Shown: positions 8,075 through 17,161 of the stretch, piece by piece
Layout: every line of letters starts with the position of its first letter
How positions within the stretch are numbered: the first letter of the stretch is position 1
Source of the DNA: Palsa-506 sp963836355
GTDB taxonomy: Bacteria; Actinomycetota; Actinomycetes; Streptosporangiales; Streptosporangiaceae
Length of the DNA: 64,000 bases
NCBI GenBank assembly: GCA_963836355.1
Contig: CAWIJO010000028.1
Location: forward strand, 62,001 to 126,000
Direction: 5' to 3'
Program-made: the position numbers and the translations under genes
Notes under the pieces: model-generated
The model's input: the letters and a program-made list of their open reading frames with translations, nothing else
Told to the model about the DNA's origin: nothing
Database searches by the model: none

Positions 8075-8638
8075 GATATGCTTCGGGTCATGGCCGAGCA
8101 GCTCGGCGGCGCGATCAGCTCGCCGCTGCGGGACGAAGTGGATGGCCTGGTGGCCGGCTGGCGGGCCGAGCGACCGGACCTTGACGTCGCGCCGCTGCAG
8201 GTGCTGAGCCGGGTATCCCGGCTGGCCAGGCACCTTGACCGGGCCCGCAGGGCGGCATTCGCCGCGCATCAGCTGGAGACCTGGGAATTCGACGTGCTGT
8301 CCGCGCTACGTCGGCAGGGGCCGCCTTATCAGCTGAGCCCGGGCACGCTGCTCCGGGCCACCCTGGTCACCTCCGGCACCATGACCAACCGGATCGACCG
8401 GCTGGCCGCGGCCGGGCTGGTCCGCCGTCACCGGGATCCGCAGGACAAGCGCGGCGTGCTGGTCACGCTGACCGCGCGCGGCAAGGAGGTGGCCGACGCG
8501 GCGCTGGCCGACTTGCTGCGGCGCGAGCGGCTGCTGCTGACCGAGCTCAGCGCCGCGGAGCAGGCGGAACTGGCCGGGCTGCTGCGGGTGCTGCTCGCGC
8601 CGCTGGACGCGCGGGACAGCGGATGCGCCGAGCCGTAG
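8066..8638 (+). CDS. MarR-family regulator (TamR-like)
   Basis: Winged-helix repressor, probably of tam and itself. About 190 residues: helical dimerisation segment, ETWEFDVLSALRRQ, recognition region LVTSGTMTNRIDRLAAAGLV, and wing DPQDKRGVLVTLT, all classical MarR features. In-frame ATGs lie at 8066, 8078 and 8090; the first overlaps operator site B and none has a strong ribosome binding site, so the start is open and the message may be leaderless. The 3' end overlaps the SGNH hydrolase start by 16 bp. Confidence 0.85.
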   Translation: MSRDMLRVMAEQLGGAISSPLRDEVDGLVAGWRAERPDLDVAPLQVLSRVSRLARHLDRARRAAFAAHQLETWEFDVLSALRRQGPPYQLSPGTLLRATLVTSGTMTNRIDRLAAAGLVRRHRDPQDKRGVLVTLTARGKEVADAALADLLRRERLLLTELSAAEQAELAGLLRVLLAPLDARDSGCAEP

Positions 8639-9774
8639 CCGCGATGCTGGCGGTGGCGGTGGCCGTCGCCATGGCGGTTGCGGCGATCGTGCTGGTCACG
8701 GTGAGCGGGCCGGGCCGCCCGCGGCAGGCGGCGGGCCCGCGGCAGCCGGCCCGGACCGGCGCCAGGCCGACCGCCAGCTACTACCTGTCCCTCGGCGACT
8801 CGCTGTCCCGCGGCGTCCAGCCGGACCGGGCCGGCGCCAGCGTCCCGACCGGCCAGGGCTACCCCGATCAGCTCTATGCGATGCTGCGTCCCGGCGATCG
8901 CGCGCTGCGGCTGGTCAAGCTCGGCTGCTCCGGCGAGACTACCGGCACGATGATCCATGGCGGCATCTGCCGCTACCCGGCCGGATCCCAGCTGGCCGCG
9001 GCCGTCAGGTTCCTGCGGGCGCACCGCGGCCGGGTTTCCCTGGTCACGATCGACATCGGCGCGAACGACCCGAATTCGTGCATTTTCCATCCGAGCCTCG
9101 GCAACGTCGCTCGCTGCGTCGAGTCCAGCATCCCGGGCGCGGTCCGGAACCTGGCCAGGATCCTGCGCACGCTGCGGACGGCGGCCGGGCCGGGGGTCGC
9201 CGTCATCGGCATGAGCTATTACGTGCCCGAGCTGGCGGAATGGCGGGACGGCCTGGTCGGCCAGGCCCTGGCCCGGCTCAGCGAGCGGCTGGCGGCCGGC
9301 TACAACAACCTGCTGGCCGGCGCCTACTCCGCGGCCGGCGCCCGGGTGGCTGACGTGGCCGGCGCGTTCCGTAGCGCGGATTTCGCCGGCCAGGTCAGCC
9401 TGCCCGCGGCCGGCCCGGTGCCGCGCAATGTCGCGCTGATCTGCTCCTGGACCTGGGCGTGCGCCCGGCCGCCGCGCGGGCCCAACCAGCACGCCAACTC
9501 GGCCGGCTACCGCGTTATCGCGCGGGCCTTCCGGCAGGCCGGCCTTCGCTCAGCCGGCCAGTTCCTCGGCCAGCTCCAGCCAGCGTTCCTCCAGGCCTTC
9601 CTTCTCCGCCTGGACCGCGCGCAGCTGCGCGCCGAGGTCGATCAGCGCGGCATAGTCACTGACGCTGGCCGTCAGCGCGGCGGTCAGCTCCGCTTCCTGC
9701 CGGGATACCGTCGCGAGCTGGCGTTCCAGCCTGCTGAGCTCCTTCTGGCCGGCCCGCTGCCTGGCGGCCGGTGA
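8623..9774 (+). CDS. Secreted SGNH/GDSL-family hydrolase
   Basis: Probable extracytoplasmic esterase or lipase. The N-terminus is a signal peptide or anchor (MRRAVAAMLAVAVAVAMAV), then a Pro/Ala/Arg linker. Catalytic blocks are SLGDSLSRG (Ser60), IGAND (Asn148) and NQHANSAGY (His290), with four or more cysteines suggesting disulfides, as in secreted actinobacterial SGNH enzymes. The natural domain ends near residue 306 (ARAFRQAG). The frame then continues about 75 residues antisense to the ABC-F gene before stopping, so the true end may be nearer 9550. The substrate cannot be told. Confidence 0.85.
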   Translation: MRRAVAAMLAVAVAVAMAVAAIVLVTVSGPGRPRQAAGPRQPARTGARPTASYYLSLGDSLSRGVQPDRAGASVPTGQGYPDQLYAMLRPGDRALRLVKLGCSGETTGTMIHGGICRYPAGSQLAAAVRFLRAHRGRVSLVTIDIGANDPNSCIFHPSLGNVARCVESSIPGAVRNLARILRTLRTAAGPGVAVIGMSYYVPELAEWRDGLVGQALARLSERLAAGYNNLLAGAYSAAGARVADVAGAFRSADFAGQVSLPAAGPVPRNVALICSWTWACARPPRGPNQHANSAGYRVIARAFRQAGLRSAGQFLGQLQPAFLQAFLLRLDRAQLRAEVDQRGIVTDAGRQRGGQLRFLPGYRRELAFQPAELLLAGPLPGGR

Positions 9775-11349
9775 CGGCGTCCTGGCTGGCTCCGGGCGGC
9801 CAGCCGCCGACTCGGCGGCCCGCTCGCGTTCGCGAAGCACCAGGTACTCGCCGATGCCGCCGCCCAGATAGGCAAGCCGGCCGCCGGTCAGCGCCAGCAC
9901 GTGGTCGGTAACCCGCTCCAGGAAGTAGCGGTCGTGGCTGACCACCACCAGCGATCCCGGCCAGCTGTCCAGCAGGTCCTCGAGCTCGGTCAGCGTCTCG
10001 ATATCGAGGTCGTTGGTCGGCTCGTCAAACAGCAGCACGTTCGGCTCGGCCATCAGCAGCATCAGCAGCTGCAGCCTCCGGCGCTCGCCGCCGGACAGTT
10101 CGCCGACCGGCGTCCACTGCTTGTCGCCGCCCAGGCCGAGCCGCTCAAGCAGCTGGCTGGCGGACAATTCACCCTTGCCGAGCTGCACGTTGCGGCGAAC
10201 CTGCTCGGCAGCCGCAAGCACCCGCAGCGCAGGATCAAGGCCGTCCGCCTCCTGGGTCAGGCAGCCGATCCGGACGGTCTTGCCGCGGATCACCCGGCCC
10301 CGGACGGTAAGGCCCGGCCGATCCCCGGCCGGCCGATCCCCGGCCGGCCGATCCCCGGCCGGCAATGTCCCGGCGAGCAGCCGCAGCAGCGTGGTCTTCC
10401 CGCTCCCGTTGATGCCCACCACGCCTACCCGGTCACCGGGGCCGAGCTGCCAGCTAACGTGATCGAGCAGTGTCCGGTGCCCGGCCAGCACGGTGACATC
10501 CGCGATGTCGAGCACGGTCTTGCCGAGCCGGCCGGCCGCCAGCCTGGCCAGTTCCACCCGGTCCCGTGGCGCCGGCTCGCCGTCGATCAGCGCGGTGGCC
10601 GCCTCGATCCGGAACTTCGGCTTGCTCGTCCTGGCCGGCGGGCCGCGCCGAAGCCAGGCGAGTTCCTTGCGCAGCAGGCTGCGCCGCCGCCGGTCGGCCG
10701 CATCGGCGAGCCTGGCCCGCTCCGCCCTGGCCAGCACGTAGGCGGAATAACCTCCCTCGTACGAACTGACTTTCCCGTCGGCGACCTCCCAGGTGCGCTC
10801 GCAGACCGCATCGAGGAACCAGCGGTCGTGCGTGACCACGACGAACGCCTGGGCCTGCGCGCGCAGATAGCCCGCCAGCCAGCCGATTGCCTCGATGTCC
10901 AGGTGGTTGGTCGGCTCGTCAAGCAGCAGCAGGTCGTGATCGCGGCACAACACCGCGGCCAGCCCGGCCCGGCGGCGCTCACCGCCGGAAAGCCGTTCGG
11001 CCAGGGCGTCCAGGCTTATGCCGCCGAGCAGCGCGCCGGCCACCCCGCGCGTCCGCGGGTCGGCTGCCCAGGAATGCTCGGGGATCGCGCCGAAGACAAG
11101 CTCCCCGACGCGGCCGGCCAAATCCTCGCTCTGCGGCAGGTAGCCGAGCTGCAGGCCACTGGTGCGGGTGACCCGGCCGGAGTCCAGCCCGGCGGTTCCG
11201 GCCAGCGCGGCGAGCAGCGTGGACTTGCCCGCGCCATTGCGCCCGACGACGCCGATCCGGTCCCCGGCTGCGACGCCGAGCGAGACGCCGTCAAGCAGTA
11301 CCTGAGCACCGAACGCCTTGGCCGCGGCCTCCAGGTTGACCAGGTTCAC
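9550..11349 (-). CDS. ABC-F family ATPase
   Basis: Soluble duplicated ATPase without membrane domains, of the class acting on ribosomes (translation factors and antibiotic-resistance proteins). 599 residues: Walker A GRNGAGKST (36-44), signature LSGGERRR and LLLLDEPTNHLD in the first half; GINGSGKTT, LSGGERRR and VLLFDEPTNDLD in the second; a C-terminal coiled coil ends the protein. GTG at 11349 follows GGAG and overlaps the ispE stop as GTGA, so it is the last gene of the metG-tatD-rsmA-ispE run. A triplicated pentapeptide lies in the second ATPase domain. Resistance or housekeeping role cannot be told. Confidence 0.92.
   Translation of the reverse strand: MNLVNLEAAAKAFGAQVLLDGVSLGVAAGDRIGVVGRNGAGKSTLLAALAGTAGLDSGRVTRTSGLQLGYLPQSEDLAGRVGELVFGAIPEHSWAADPRTRGVAGALLGGISLDALAERLSGGERRRAGLAAVLCRDHDLLLLDEPTNHLDIEAIGWLAGYLRAQAQAFVVVTHDRWFLDAVCERTWEVADGKVSSYEGGYSAYVLARAERARLADAADRRRRSLLRKELAWLRRGPPARTSKPKFRIEAATALIDGEPAPRDRVELARLAAGRLGKTVLDIADVTVLAGHRTLLDHVSWQLGPGDRVGVVGINGSGKTTLLRLLAGTLPAGDRPAGDRPAGDRPGLTVRGRVIRGKTVRIGCLTQEADGLDPALRVLAAAEQVRRNVQLGKGELSASQLLERLGLGGDKQWTPVGELSGGERRRLQLLMLLMAEPNVLLFDEPTNDLDIETLTELEDLLDSWPGSLVVVSHDRYFLERVTDHVLALTGGRLAYLGGGIGEYLVLRERERAAESAAGRPEPARTPSPAARQRAGQKELSRLERQLATVSRQEAELTAALTASVSDYAALIDLGAQLRAVQAEKEGLEERWLELAEELAG
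10316..10360. repeat. Three exact 15-bp tandem copies inside the ABC-F gene
   Basis: Unit GGCCGATCCCCGGCC at 10316, 10331 and 10346. On the coding strand it gives repeated PAGDR in the second ATPase domain, between Walker A and the following beta strand. It is in frame, so copy-number change only alters loop length. Confidence 0.85.
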
Positions 11350-12383
11350 GCCTGCTCCGGTCCAGGGCTGATGGCTGCGCCCGGGGCCGGCCCGTGCACC
11401 CTGGTCACCGCCCGGCACACCCCAGCGCCGGCCAGCGAGACCGCGAGCTCACGCGCGTGCCCGGCGTCGGCGGCAAGAAATGCGCAGGTTGGCCCCGACC
11501 CGGAGACCATGGCGCCGATGGCGCCGAGCTCGCGGCCTGCCGCCAGCGTGCGGCGGAGCCCGGGGCGCAAGGACAGCGCGGCCGGCTGCAGGTCGTTGAC
11601 GAGCAGCGGGCCGACCGCGGCCGGATCAGCCGACCGCAGCGCGGCCATCAGCTCCGTGCTGAGCTGCGGCGGCGCACGGCCAACCGCAGGCCCGGCGGCA
11701 GCGCCGGTGCCGACCAGGCTGCCGACCGAGGACCTGCGGGCGGCCCGGGCCGCTCGGAGCCGGTCGCAGGCCGCGTAGACCTCGGCCGTCGGCAGCCCCA
11801 CGGCGGCAAAGGCGAGCACCCAGTGGTACGTACCGGCGGCCAGCGCCACGGTGAGCTGCTCGCCCCGGCCGAGACCTACGGCGGTACCGCCAAGCAGGGC
11901 GAACGCGACATCGCTGCCGACGCCCGCCGCCACCGCGGCGAGGTCCGGCCCGGACAGGCCGGCCTGCCAGAGCTCATTGCAGGCAACCAGCGTGGCGGCG
12001 GCGTCCGCGCTGCCGCCGGCCAGCCCGGCGGCCACCGGGATGCGCTTGCGGATCTCAATCGCCACCCCCTGTCCGGCCGCGCCCAGGGGCCCGGGGCCGG
12101 GGGCCTTGCGGCCAGCCGGAGCATTGCGGCCCGCCGGGCGGGCGGCCCTGGCAAGTGCCGCCGCGGCGCGGGCGGCCAGGTTCGCCTGGCCGACCGGGAC
12201 CGCGGCCGCGTCCTCGCCGGTTACCCGGACGGTGGTCCGGCCGGCCGGGCGAACCGTCACCTCGTCGAACAGCGAGACGGCGTGGAAAACCGTCACCAGC
12301 TCGTGGTATCCGTCGGCACGCAGCGGCCCGACGGCGAGCTGGAGGTTCACCTTCGCGGGCACCCGGACGGTCACTGGGGTCAC
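11346..12383 (-). CDS. ispE: 4-diphosphocytidyl-2-C-methyl-D-erythritol kinase
   Basis: GHMP kinase of the non-mevalonate isoprenoid pathway, phosphorylating CDP-methylerythritol. From GTG at 12383 the protein has 345 residues: N-terminal VPAKVNLQL, ATP loop PVAAGLAGGSADAAAT, and C-terminal GSGPTCAFLA. It lies directly after rsmA, the usual actinobacterial order. The frame is open to 12491, but that part overlaps the rsmA tail, so the short start is preferred; no strong ribosome binding site decides. It is longer than the E. coli enzyme because of Ala/Gly/Pro-rich inserts. Confidence 0.93.
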   Translation of the reverse strand: MTPVTVRVPAKVNLQLAVGPLRADGYHELVTVFHAVSLFDEVTVRPAGRTTVRVTGEDAAAVPVGQANLAARAAAALARAARPAGRNAPAGRKAPGPGPLGAAGQGVAIEIRKRIPVAAGLAGGSADAAATLVACNELWQAGLSGPDLAAVAAGVGSDVAFALLGGTAVGLGRGEQLTVALAAGTYHWVLAFAAVGLPTAEVYAACDRLRAARAARRSSVGSLVGTGAAAGPAVGRAPPQLSTELMAALRSADPAAVGPLLVNDLQPAALSLRPGLRRTLAAGRELGAIGAMVSGSGPTCAFLAADAGHARELAVSLAGAGVCRAVTRVHGPAPGAAISPGPEQA

Positions 12384-12439
12384 GATTACATGATCGTACG
12401 CGGCCAGCAGACTACCCCGCGAGCGCCGCTGTGCCCTGG

Positions 12440-13366
12440 TCAGCCGCCTGCCCCGGCACCCGGCCGCCCGCCTGCCCCGGCACCCGGCCACCCGCCCGGG
12501 TGACCAGCCAGCCGGGCCGCCGCGATCCGGCCGAACTCGGCTACCCCGAGCGACTCGCCGCGCAGCGCAGGATCGATCCCGGCCGCCCTGATCACCCGCT
12601 CCGCATCGGCCGCCGAGCCTGCCCAGGACGCCAGCGCGGCGCGGAGCGTCTTGCGCCGCTGCGCGAACGCCGCGTCCACCAGGGCGAATACCACGTCGCG
12701 GGCCGGGCGGCCATCCGGCCCGCCGGCCTGGCCCGGGTGCCGCGCGAACGCGACCAGCCCGGAATCGACCCTCGGCACCGGCCAGAACACGCTCCTGGGC
12801 ACCGATCCGGCCCGGCGCACCTCGGCGTACCAGGCAAGCTTGACCGACGGTACTCCGTAGATCCTGCTTCCCGGCGGCGCGGTCATCCGGTCGGCCACCT
12901 CGGCCTGGACCATGACCAGCCCGCGGCCCAGCGACGGCACCGTGGCCAGCAGGTGCAGCAGCACCGGGACCGCGGCGCTGTACGGCAGGTTCGCCACCAG
13001 CGCGGTGGGCGGGTCATCAGGCAGTTCTCGCACCCGGGCCGCGTCTGCGGTCAGCACCCGGAGCCGTCCGGCGAGCCCGGGGGCCCGCGCCGCGACCGTG
13101 CGCGGCAACTCCGCGGCGAGCAGCGGGTCGAGCTCGACCGCGGTCACCTGCCGGGCGGCGGCGAGCAGCGGCAGCGTCAGTGAGCCGAACCCCGGGCCGA
13201 CCTCAAGCACGACATCGTCCGGCGCGAGCCGGGCCAGTGCCGTGATCCGCCGGACCGTGCCCGCATCGGTGACGAAGTTCTGGCCGAGCCGCTTGGCGGG
13301 CCTGATGCCGAGCCGGCCAGCCAGCTCCCTGATGTCGGCGGGCCCGAGCAGGCCCACGCCCGCCAC
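12440..13366 (-). CDS. rsmA: 16S rRNA (adenine1518-N6/adenine1519-N6)-dimethyltransferase
   Basis: KsgA; dimethylates two adjacent adenines near the 3' end of 16S rRNA during small-subunit assembly. 308 residues from GTG 13366: KRLGQNFVTD near the N-terminus, SAM motif EVGPGFGSLT, and catalytic NLPYS. The start lies one base after the tatD stop, so translation is coupled. The C-terminus is an unusual Gly/Ala tail made by a duplicated 24-bp unit. Confidence 0.95.
   Translation of the reverse strand: MAGVGLLGPADIRELAGRLGIRPAKRLGQNFVTDAGTVRRITALARLAPDDVVLEVGPGFGSLTLPLLAAARQVTAVELDPLLAAELPRTVAARAPGLAGRLRVLTADAARVRELPDDPPTALVANLPYSAAVPVLLHLLATVPSLGRGLVMVQAEVADRMTAPPGSRIYGVPSVKLAWYAEVRRAGSVPRSVFWPVPRVDSGLVAFARHPGQAGGPDGRPARDVVFALVDAAFAQRRKTLRAALASWAGSAADAERVIRAAGIDPALRGESLGVAEFGRIAAARLAGHPGGWPGAGAGGRPGAGAGG
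12446..12493. repeat. 24-bp tandem duplication at the 3' end of rsmA
   Basis: Two copies (12446-12469, 12470-12493) differing at one base. On the minus strand they encode the terminal Gly-Ala-Gly-Ala-Gly-Gly repeats of RsmA. Confidence 0.8.
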
Positions 13367-13367
13367 G

Positions 13368-14219
13368 CTAGGCCTGCCAGCGGCCGAAAACGCGCTCGCC
13401 GGTAGCGGCGATGACCGCGCCCAGCCCGGCAACGTCAAGCTGCTTCACCTCGGCGATGCAGCGCAGCGTGTGCGCGACCATGGCGGGCGCGTTCGGCTTG
13501 CCCCGGTGCGGCACCGGGGTGAGAAACGGCGCATCGGTCTCGACCAGGATCAGCTCGGCGGGTGCCGCCGCCGCCGCGTCCCTGAGCCGCTGCGCGTTGG
13601 CGAATGTCACGTTTCCGGCGAAGCTCATCACATACCCGGCCGCCGCGCACCGCTTCGCCATCGCCTCGTCACCGGAGAAGCAGTGGAACACGACCTGCCC
13701 CGGTGCGCCCTCTTCGTCCAGCAGTCGCAGCACGTCGTCGTGCGCTTCCCGGTCATGGATCATCAGCGGCTTGCCCGCCGCCTTGGCGATCGCGATGTGC
13801 CCGCGGAACCAGTCCCGCTGCACCGCAGGGTCGGCCCAGTCCCGGTAATAGTCAAGCCCGGTCTCGCCGACGGCGCGTACCTGCGGCAGCGCTGCCAGCG
13901 CGGCGATCTCGGCCAGCACCGCGTCGGCGCCACCTGGCTGCGCCGCCGCGGTCGCCGTCTCGTTCGGGTGGATGGCGACCGCCGCGTAGACGGGCTCATG
14001 CTCGGCGGCGCAGGCAGCCGCCCACCGCGACGAGGGGAGGTCGCAGCCGACCGTGATCATCCGGGTAACCCCGGCCGTGCGGGCGTCGGCAATGATCTCG
14101 GCGACCGGGCGCTCGATCATGTCCAGGTGGCAGTGGCTGTCAAACGCCTCGGCCGGCCGCGCGGCGCCGGGCGCCAGCGGAGCCGGCTCCTCGGCGCCCG
14201 CCGCCGGGCGGCGGCTCAC
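13368..14219 (-). CDS. tatD: TatD-family metal-dependent hydrolase
   Basis: TIM-barrel hydrolase of the TatD DNase family. The 283-residue protein shows DSHCHLDMI, GETGLDYY (metal Glu), MIHDREAHDD (His), VFHCFSGD (His) and VETDAPFLTP (Asp), the full two-metal set. ATG overlaps the metG stop by 4 bp (14216-14219). The metG-tatD-rsmA-ispE order is conserved in Actinobacteria. The first 25 residues are a Pro/Ala-rich extension. Confidence 0.94.
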   Translation of the reverse strand: MSRRPAAGAEEPAPLAPGAARPAEAFDSHCHLDMIERPVAEIIADARTAGVTRMITVGCDLPSSRWAAACAAEHEPVYAAVAIHPNETATAAAQPGGADAVLAEIAALAALPQVRAVGETGLDYYRDWADPAVQRDWFRGHIAIAKAAGKPLMIHDREAHDDVLRLLDEEGAPGQVVFHCFSGDEAMAKRCAAAGYVMSFAGNVTFANAQRLRDAAAAAPAELILVETDAPFLTPVPHRGKPNAPAMVAHTLRCIAEVKQLDVAGLGAVIAATGERVFGRWQA

Positions 14220-16015
14220 GCCCGCTCCAGCCTGGCCAGCTCCTCCTCGGCGACCGACGGGTCGAGCTTGGTGAACAGCGGCTTAGGCGGCGCGAGCGGG
14301 GTGCCCGGCCGGATCGGCGCGTGCTGCCACCGGGCTGCGGCCTGGTAGTCGCCGGTGATGACCGGATACGACGGCCCGCCGTCCTCCGTGACCTCCTCGA
14401 CTCGCGGCATCCCGGACCAGGTTCCGCCGCCACCGAGCATTTCGTAAACCCGCTGCGACGATTCCGGCAGGAACGGGGTGAGCAGCGTCTTGCCGTCGTC
14501 GACAAGCTGCAGTGCGACGTGGCAGATCGTCCGCATCCGCGCCGGATCGGACTCGCGCAGCTTCCACGGCGCCTGGTCGGAAAGGTACTTGTTCGCCTCC
14601 GCCAGCGTCCGCATGGTCTCCGTGCTGGCCGCCTTGAACCTCGACCTGGAGAGCGATTCGCCCACATTTTTGAACGCGGCCCGCGAACGCTGGAGTATCG
14701 CCTGATCGACATCTGTCAGCTGGCCGGCCGCCGGGATCTCTCCGATGTTCCTGGCCGCGAACGAGACGCAGCGGTTGACCAGGTTGCCCCAGTTCGCCAG
14801 CAGCTCGTCGTTGTTGCGCCGGACGAACTCGCTCCAGGTGAAATCGGTGTCCTGGCTCTCCGGGCCTGCCACCGCGACGTAGTACCGGAGCGCCTCGACA
14901 TCGTACCTGGCCAGGAAATCCCGCACGTAGATGACGACGGACCGGGATGAGGAGAACTTCCGCCCTTCCATCGTCAGGTACTCGCTGGACACCACCTCGG
15001 TGGGCAGGTTCAGTGCGCCGAGCGCGCCGGGCTGGCCGCCCTTGGCGCCCAGGCCGCTGTAGCCGAGCAGCATGGCCGGCCAGATCTCCGCGTGGAAGAC
15101 GATGTTGTCCTTGCCCATGAAGTAGTAGGACTCGGCATCGCTCGATTGCCACCAGGCCCGCCAGGCATCCGGATCGCCGGATCGCCTGGCCCATTCGATG
15201 GACGCGGACAGGTAGCCGACCACCGCGTCGAACCAGACGTAGATCCGCTTGTCCGGCCGGTCCCGCCAGCCGTCCAGCGGAACCGGCACTCCCCAGTCGA
15301 AGTCCCTGGTGTAGGCCCGCGGCTTGAGGTCATTCAGCAGGTTGAGCGAGAACTTCAGCACATTGGGGCGCCACTTGCCGCTCTTGCTCTGCAGCCACGT
15401 GCCGAGCGCGTCGGCGAACGCGGGCAGGTCAAGAAAGAAGTGCTCGGTCTCCGCGAACACCGGCGTCTCGCCGTTGATCTTCGAGCGCGGGTTGATCAGG
15501 TCAGCCGGATCGAGCTGGTTGCCGCAGTTGTCGCACTGGTCACCGCGGGCACCGTCGTAGCCGCAGATCGGGCAGGTGCCCTCGATGTAACGGTCTGGCA
15601 GCGTCCGGCCGGTAGACGGCGAGATCGCGCCCATCGCGGTCCTGGCGAAGATGTAACCGTTCTGGTACAGCCCGGTGAATATCTCCTGGGTCACCGCCCG
15701 GTGGTTCAGCGTCGTCGTCCGGGTGAACAGGTCATAGGACATGTCCAGGCCCACCAGGTCATCAACGATGACCCGGTTGTACCGGTCGGCGAGCTGCCTG
15801 GCGGTAACGCCCTCCGCGTCGGCCTGGACCTGGATCGGGGTGCCGTGCTCGTCGGTGCCGCTGACCATCAGCACCTTGTGGCCGGCCATCCGCTGGTACC
15901 TGCTGAACATGTCGCAGGGCAGCCCGAAGCCGGAGACATGCCCGATATGACGGGGGCCGTTGGCGTACGGCCACGCTGGTGCGGCCAGGATGTGGCGGGT
16001 CGGCGACATGGCCAC
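14216..16015 (-). CDS. metG: Methionyl-tRNA synthetase
   Basis: Charges tRNA-Met. The 599-residue class I synthetase has the HIGH-type motif NGPRHIGHVSG near residue 20, a zinc knuckle of two Cys-x2-Cys pairs (CPICGYDG, CDNCGNQ), and a KMSKS equivalent GRKFSSSR. It lacks the C-terminal tRNA-binding EMAP-like domain, as in many short actinobacterial forms. It heads the run of minus-strand genes to 9550. Confidence 0.96.
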   Translation of the reverse strand: MAMSPTRHILAAPAWPYANGPRHIGHVSGFGLPCDMFSRYQRMAGHKVLMVSGTDEHGTPIQVQADAEGVTARQLADRYNRVIVDDLVGLDMSYDLFTRTTTLNHRAVTQEIFTGLYQNGYIFARTAMGAISPSTGRTLPDRYIEGTCPICGYDGARGDQCDNCGNQLDPADLINPRSKINGETPVFAETEHFFLDLPAFADALGTWLQSKSGKWRPNVLKFSLNLLNDLKPRAYTRDFDWGVPVPLDGWRDRPDKRIYVWFDAVVGYLSASIEWARRSGDPDAWRAWWQSSDAESYYFMGKDNIVFHAEIWPAMLLGYSGLGAKGGQPGALGALNLPTEVVSSEYLTMEGRKFSSSRSVVIYVRDFLARYDVEALRYYVAVAGPESQDTDFTWSEFVRRNNDELLANWGNLVNRCVSFAARNIGEIPAAGQLTDVDQAILQRSRAAFKNVGESLSRSRFKAASTETMRTLAEANKYLSDQAPWKLRESDPARMRTICHVALQLVDDGKTLLTPFLPESSQRVYEMLGGGGTWSGMPRVEEVTEDGGPSYPVITGDYQAAARWQHAPIRPGTPLAPPKPLFTKLDPSVAEEELARLERA

Positions 16016-16047
16016 CAGCCTAGGGCCACCCGGGACGGGCTGCCCCG

Positions 16048-16989
16048 CTAGCGTGACGGCTGCGCATCCGGCGGCTGGCTGCTGCGGGCGGCTTTCCTGC
16101 GGCGAGCCACCTCGGCGTAGAGCTCGCCCCGGTCCAGCCCGCGATCCCTGGCCACGGCGGTGATCGCGGCATTCCGCCGCAGGCCGGACCGGACCCGGGC
16201 GGCCACGTCGGCCACCGCTGCCGCGGTCGCGGCCTCGGCGGCGGCTCCGCCAGCGGCCGGGCCGCCCTCGGGCGGGCGGGCCGGAGCGCCAGCCACGACC
16301 AGCGTGATCTCGCCCAGCAGACGCTGGCCGGCCCAGTCGGTCAGCTCGGCCAGAGTGCCGCGGCGGATCTCCTCATGCGTCTTGGTCAGCTCCCGGCAGA
16401 CCGCAGCCCGCCGGTCATCGCCGAAGGCCGCGGCCAGCCCCGCTAGGGTGCCGGCCAGCCGACGGCCGGACTCGAAGAAGATCAGTGTCCTGCGCTCGGC
16501 CGCGAGCTCGGCGAACTTGCGCGCACGCTCGCCCGCTTTCCTGGCCGGGAACCCCTCGAAGCAGAACCGGTCGGTGGGCAGCCCGGAGACCGCGAGCGCG
16601 GCGGTGACGGCCGATGGCCCGGGCAGCACGCTCACCCGGATGCCCGCGGCCGCGGCCGCCGCGACGACCCGGTAGCCGGGGTCGCTGACGCCGGGCATCC
16701 CGGCATCCGTGACGAGCAGCACGTCGTGCCCGGCCCGCAGGTCGGCGAGCAGCCCGACGGCCCGCCTGGCCTCGACGTCGCCGAAGTCGTAGTAGGACAC
16801 GACCCGCGCGGTCAGCTCAGCACCGAGCGCCGCGGCGAGCCTGCGCAGCCGCCGGGTGTCCTCGGCCGCAATGATCTGCGCCGCGGCGAGCGCCGCGGCG
16901 AGCCTGGGCGAGGCGTCGTCTGGCCGGCCGATCGGGGCGGCGGCGATCAGCAGTATTCCGGTGCCGGGGCCGACCTCGCTGCTGTCCAT
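16048..16989 (-). CDS. rsmI: 16S rRNA (cytidine1402-2'-O)-methyltransferase
   Basis: Tetrapyrrole-methylase-fold enzyme that 2'-O-methylates C1402 of 16S rRNA. From ATG 16989, preceded by GGGAAAGG, it has 313 residues: GILLIAAAPIGRPDDASPR, AAEDTRRLRRLA, LVTDAGMPGVSDPG, LPGPSAVTAALAVSGL and CRELTKTHEE. One difference is seen: the first motif reads LLIAAAPIG where most homologues have VATPIGN. It is divergent from the protein mannosyltransferase gene, a common actinobacterial arrangement. Confidence 0.93.
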   Translation of the reverse strand: MDSSEVGPGTGILLIAAAPIGRPDDASPRLAAALAAAQIIAAEDTRRLRRLAAALGAELTARVVSYYDFGDVEARRAVGLLADLRAGHDVLLVTDAGMPGVSDPGYRVVAAAAAAGIRVSVLPGPSAVTAALAVSGLPTDRFCFEGFPARKAGERARKFAELAAERRTLIFFESGRRLAGTLAGLAAAFGDDRRAAVCRELTKTHEEIRRGTLAELTDWAGQRLLGEITLVVAGAPARPPEGGPAAGGAAAEAATAAAVADVAARVRSGLRRNAAITAVARDRGLDRGELYAEVARRRKAARSSQPPDAQPSR

Positions 16990-17161
16990 GCCGCCTTTCC
17001 CTCCGCCGCACACGGTAACGCCCTGTGCGCCTACGATGGCACCCGATGATGGCATCCGAAGCCGTACCGCCGGTCGCCGGGCGCGGCGATCAGGCGTCCG
17101 CGCGCGCTAGCCGGCTGGGCCGGCCATCCCCGGCAGCGCGCTCTGGGGCTGGCTCGGCCCG

